A stretch of 16,680 nucleotides of DNA from Deferribacteres bacterium (lineage in GTDB: Bacteria > Thermosulfidibacterota > Thermosulfidibacteria > Thermosulfidibacterales > Thermosulfidibacteraceae). Every line of letters starts with the position of its first letter. Positions within the stretch are counted from its first letter, which is position 1. Positions 14,829 to 16,680 of the stretch are shown piece by piece. The notes under the pieces are model-generated. The model searched no databases. It saw only the letters and a list, made by a program, of their open reading frames with translations, and was not told where the DNA came from. A program made the translations under genes and the position numbers. The stretch lies in contig JAADEW010000029.1 in NCBI GenBank assembly GCA_013153205.1, forward strand, positions 1 through 16,680, in the 5' to 3' direction.

Positions 14829-14865
14829 TTTGAACGCCCCGGCAATTGACCGGGGCAGTTTCAAA
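14829..14865. other. Two-part hairpin, possible terminator or structured RNA element
   Basis: An inverted repeat: TTTGAA (14829-14834) pairs with TTCAAA (14860-14865), and GCCCCGG (14836-14842) pairs with CCGGGGC (14850-14856) around a seven-base loop, with a small internal bulge. It lies 45 bases beyond the stop of the leftward secreted-protein gene, so it could terminate that operon, but no strong T-run follows on either strand. It sits right beside the repeat-like sequence at 14791-14826. Confidence 0.5.
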
Positions 14866-14910
14866 CATCACCGATTCAACTTCCTACCAGCTCCCATCTC
14901 CCTCGTCGCC

Positions 14911-15789
14911 TTACTCGGAGACAGGCTTAAACCCAATCTGTTCCAGCACAGGAACGAGTTTCTCAATGGACGGGGGAACCACCTTTGCAATGTCTTCCCT
15001 TTTTTCAGGTTTCTTAATCGCAGTTACCTCCCAGTTGATACCGCTGTACTTGAGAATGACGTTGGTTACGTCCACCTCACACTCGTCTCCGTCACAGTCT
15101 TCCTCGTCGTCGGCGGAGTTGATTGCCTGTTCAAACTCTTTGTCAAACTCGTTTTCGTCCCACCACACGGGCTTGAGCATTTCTTCTTTGTGCTTCTTCA
15201 TGTGTCTCCACAGGTCTTTTACGTCCACCACCTCCAGCAGGTAAGTACTTGAAGCAAGAGGAACACCTGCCGGCTGAACCAGCACATACACCTTCCCGCC
15301 GCCGTTTACGACGTCGTAAAGGCCCTCAGCATTCGTGGTGCCGAGGTCGTAAACCCCGCCCTGAGTGGAGCTGACAAAGGGAAGTATCCTGTCCATCTTC
15401 TTGCCGTTGAGGTAACAGCCTCCACTGCCGCACACCTCGGTGCCTTTGGGAGTAACCACGTAGAGGTTGCCGTCGGAAAGCTGAAACGCAACGTAAACGT
15501 CCACCGGTTCTGCCATGGGAGGAACCATAACCCCGAATCCCACGTAAGTTCCGTACATGGGAGAAAAAATTGGTATCGTTGCGCCGGTGTTAAAATCAAT
15601 AGTAAACGGCACGTAGTCACCCACCTCCACCATCCTGCCCAGAACTAAAGACCCACCCTGTTCAAGACACTGCTGGTCACACACGACGGTCTGAGGGGTA
15701 TCGGGAAGCTCAAACAGCACTTCTCCCCTTGCCGCACTCCACATCAACACGGTAAGCACCATCAGAACTACTGCAGTAAACTTTTTCAT
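14911..15789 (-). CDS. Predicted secreted protein, unknown family
   Basis: A 292-residue protein with a clear Sec signal peptide: MKK, hydrophobic core to about residue 17, likely cleavage around 20-22 (SAARG-EV). The mature part has many short hydrophobic strands (for example PVDVYVAFQLSDGNLYVV, 95-112), suggesting a beta-sandwich, with Cys pairs C37/C41 and C120/C125 that could form disulfides. A strongly acidic patch (SADDEEDCDGDECEVD, about 226-241) is followed by a short C-terminal helix. Start ATG 15789 with AAGGAGG upstream, 12 bases after the stop of the small anchored protein, so the two form one unit behind promoter box 4. I do not recognise the family; surface or periplasmic location is well supported, function is not. 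Confidence 0.8.
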   Translation of the reverse strand: MKKFTAVVLMVLTVLMWSAARGEVLFELPDTPQTVVCDQQCLEQGGSLVLGRMVEVGDYVPFTIDFNTGATIPIFSPMYGTYVGFGVMVPPMAEPVDVYVAFQLSDGNLYVVTPKGTEVCGSGGCYLNGKKMDRILPFVSSTQGGVYDLGTTNAEGLYDVVNGGGKVYVLVQPAGVPLASSTYLLEVVDVKDLWRHMKKHKEEMLKPVWWDENEFDKEFEQAINSADDEEDCDGDECEVDVTNVILKYSGINWEVTAIKKPEKREDIAKVVPPSIEKLVPVLEQIGFKPVSE

Positions 15790-15801
15790 CGCTACACCTC
15801 C

Positions 15802-16170
15802 TTATTCCATTGTAAAAGCAGAATCTATTATCTGTATGCGGCCATCTCTGATGGAGTACTTTATTGTGAAACCTGTTCCCTTTGAATTCATAATCTCTGC
15901 CACGCACACGTTGCCGCTTCTTTTCAAAGAACGCACCTTCAAGTCCTGAATAAACTTATTCATACACTTTTTGTATGCTATTACATTGCCGAGAGCCTTT
16001 GACATGCAGAAAGGAGAAATAACCTCTTTCACAGCCACCCTTGTTATCAGCAGAATGTTGTCAGCCTGACACGCCCTGCGCAAAGAGATTTTCTCCATGT
16101 AAAAAATCCCACCCACAACGAGAGCCAACGCCACAACTGCCGCCCCTACCCCAAGAACCGTCTTCTTCAT
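15802..16170 (-). CDS. Small membrane-anchored four-cysteine protein, unknown
   Basis: A 122-residue protein: MKK followed by one hydrophobic segment (about 5-24) that ends in FYMEK without an obvious cleavage site, so it is more likely an N-terminal anchor than a cleaved signal. The exported part is basic with C34, C55, C69 and C89, spaced like two disulfides, and ends in beta-strand-like GFTIKYSIRDGRIQIID. I chose ATG 16170 over the adjacent GTG 16173 because GGAGG is six bases upstream of the ATG. It is the first gene behind promoter box 4 and is followed 12 bases later by the secreted protein. The arrangement suggests the two act together at the envelope; no family recognised. Confidence 0.72.
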   Translation of the reverse strand: MKKTVLGVGAAVVALALVVGGIFYMEKISLRRACQADNILLITRVAVKEVISPFCMSKALGNVIAYKKCMNKFIQDLKVRSLKRSGNVCVAEIMNSKGTGFTIKYSIRDGRIQIIDSAFTME

Positions 16171-16238
16171 CACACACCTCCTTTAAAGATTTGGGAGCTG
16201 AGCTTCACTTCCGTACTTACCGAGCTCCTACAGAATAT

Positions 16239-16264
16239 GACTCAACAGGAACGGCAAAAGTGAC
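16239..16264 (-). promoter_or_regulatory. Accessory promoter box, copy 4 (in front of the four-Cys/secreted pair)
   Basis: Minus strand: TGTCACTTTTG (16265-16255), 12 bases, AGTC (16242-16239), then ATATTC. The ATG at 16170 is 69 bases beyond, a longer leader than in the other copies. One base of the T-run differs. An A/T-rich CTAAACAAATT lies directly upstream. Confidence 0.75.
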
Positions 16265-16286
16265 AATTTGTTTAGTGCGTGGTGGA

Positions 16287-16394
16287 CTATTGAGAATTTG
16301 ACGGAGCGGTGCAAGCCAGACGGATGAAGATGGCGGCAAAGCCCACCGCCACCACGCCGAGTACAAGCACGGGGTAGGCCTGCCGCCGGGTCAT
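16287..16394 (-). pseudogene. N-terminal remnant of an EamA/DMT-family transporter
   Basis: From the ATG at 16394 (GAGGAT just upstream) the frame reads MTRRQAYPVLVLGVVAVG then FAAIFIRLACTAPS and stops after 35 residues. The hydrophobic core ending FAAIFIRLA followed by APS is typical of the first membrane segment of EamA-type drug/metabolite exporters, which are normally near 300 residues with ten segments. The remainder is missing: sequence past 16300 leads straight into promoter box 4. The fragment is G+C-richer than its neighbours. I read it as debris of a deletion or rearrangement at the array edge. A genuine 35-residue single-span peptide is the alternative. Confidence 0.45.
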
Positions 16395-16501
16395 ATCCTC
16401 ATCATCTCCGGCGGGTAAGTTTCGGGGAAAATGATGCGGGCGGTCCTGACTACCGGAGCCCCGAAGCTCCCCCTCAAGCTTGCCGACTTCACCCCGGCAA
16501 A

Positions 16502-16680
16502 GCTCCACGCCCTCATGAGCCTTTAGCCTCCATAGGACACGAATGGAACCGTGCGGTGGAAGCAGAAGCCCAGTTCCGTAACCTCATGAGCCTTTAGCCT
16601 CCATCGGACGAATACCGGGGTAAGAACTCTCCTGTGCCGTTGACAGTTCCGTAACCTCATGAGCCTTTAGCCTCCATCGG
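16502..16680. CRISPR. Edge of a CRISPR array: one degenerate and two intact repeats, continues beyond the window
   Basis: Repeats of 36 bases start at 16502, 16573 and 16646; the third is cut one base short by the window end. They open with GTTCCGTAACCTCATGAGCC and close with CTCCATCGGA. The two spacers are 35 and 37 bases (16538-16572, 16609-16645). The first repeat differs at about six positions, five of them in its first nine bases, as expected for the leader-distal end; I therefore infer the leader lies to the right and the array is transcribed leftward, like the cas genes. Repeat ends TCCG and CGGA can pair and CTCATGAG inside is palindromic. Repeat and spacer lengths fit type I or III; the effector is not in view. 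Confidence 0.93.

Larger units (their letters stand above)
16174..16501. other. Intergenic stretch between the envelope pair and the CRISPR array
   Basis: These 328 bases hold the promoter box copy 4 and a leader of about 60 bases for the four-Cys gene (16174-16264), then a G+C-richer segment (about 16300-16500) with a transporter-gene remnant (16287-16394). The last roughly 100 bases before the first repeat (16395-16501) show no gene I can support. No AT-rich CRISPR leader is evident on this side of the array. Confidence 0.6.

Noticed and set aside
16395..16508. N-terminal extension of the transporter remnant up to position 16508
   Set aside because: The extra residues are hydrophilic, overlap the first CRISPR repeat, and do not belong to EamA proteins; ATG 16394 has its own ribosome-binding site.
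1..16680. tRNA, rRNA, insertion sequences, integrase or phage genes
   Set aside because: None recognised on either strand; the accessory block shows no transposase or att-like direct repeats.

Overview
The window looks like chromosomal DNA from a thermophilic, probably chemolithotrophic bacterium. Proteins are rich in Lys/Glu, arginine is mostly AGG/AGA, isoleucine often ATA, and G+C is roughly one half by eye. An Aquificota-like (for example Desulfurobacteriaceae-like) source is my guess from style only; no marker settles it.

Left part (1-7792) is housekeeping and compact. Transcribed leftward are gap, pgk, tpiA and secG (central glycolysis/gluconeogenesis plus a Sec translocon subunit), with stops and starts touching or overlapping. 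Transcribed rightward from a shared 94-base divergent gap are hisS, aspS, a small lipoprotein and an RlmD-type 23S rRNA m5U methyltransferase. The aspartyl-tRNA synthetase carries the H31/G83 pair associated with non-discriminating enzymes, so Asn-tRNA is probably made by transamidation.

Right part (7802-16680) is accessory and entirely leftward. From right to left it holds: the edge of a CRISPR array with a degenerate terminal repeat (16502-end); a remnant of an EamA-type transporter; a small membrane-anchored four-Cys protein and a secreted protein; an intergenic stretch with a hairpin and an isolated CRISPR-repeat-like sequence; a rhomboid protease; an unknown membrane protein; a four-gene operon of PIN/NYN-like nuclease, CRISPR-associated primase-polymerase (CAPP), Cas1 and Cas2; and an unknown 413-residue helical protein. 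No Cas effector, Cas6 or reverse transcriptase is in view, so this is an adaptation-only cluster whose interference partners would lie elsewhere.

The most striking observation is a shared promoter-like element, TGTCACTTTTT-N12-AGTC on the minus strand, in front of four transcription units: the 413-aa gene, the PIN-CAPP-cas1-cas2 operon, the unknown membrane protein, and the secreted/anchored pair. Spacing is identical in all four copies, and I found no copy in front of the housekeeping operons. It resembles an extracytoplasmic-function (ECF) sigma promoter in layout and suggests one regulon linking CRISPR adaptation with uncharacterised envelope proteins. Accessory genes also favour GTG starts (6 of 9), while all eight housekeeping genes start with ATG.
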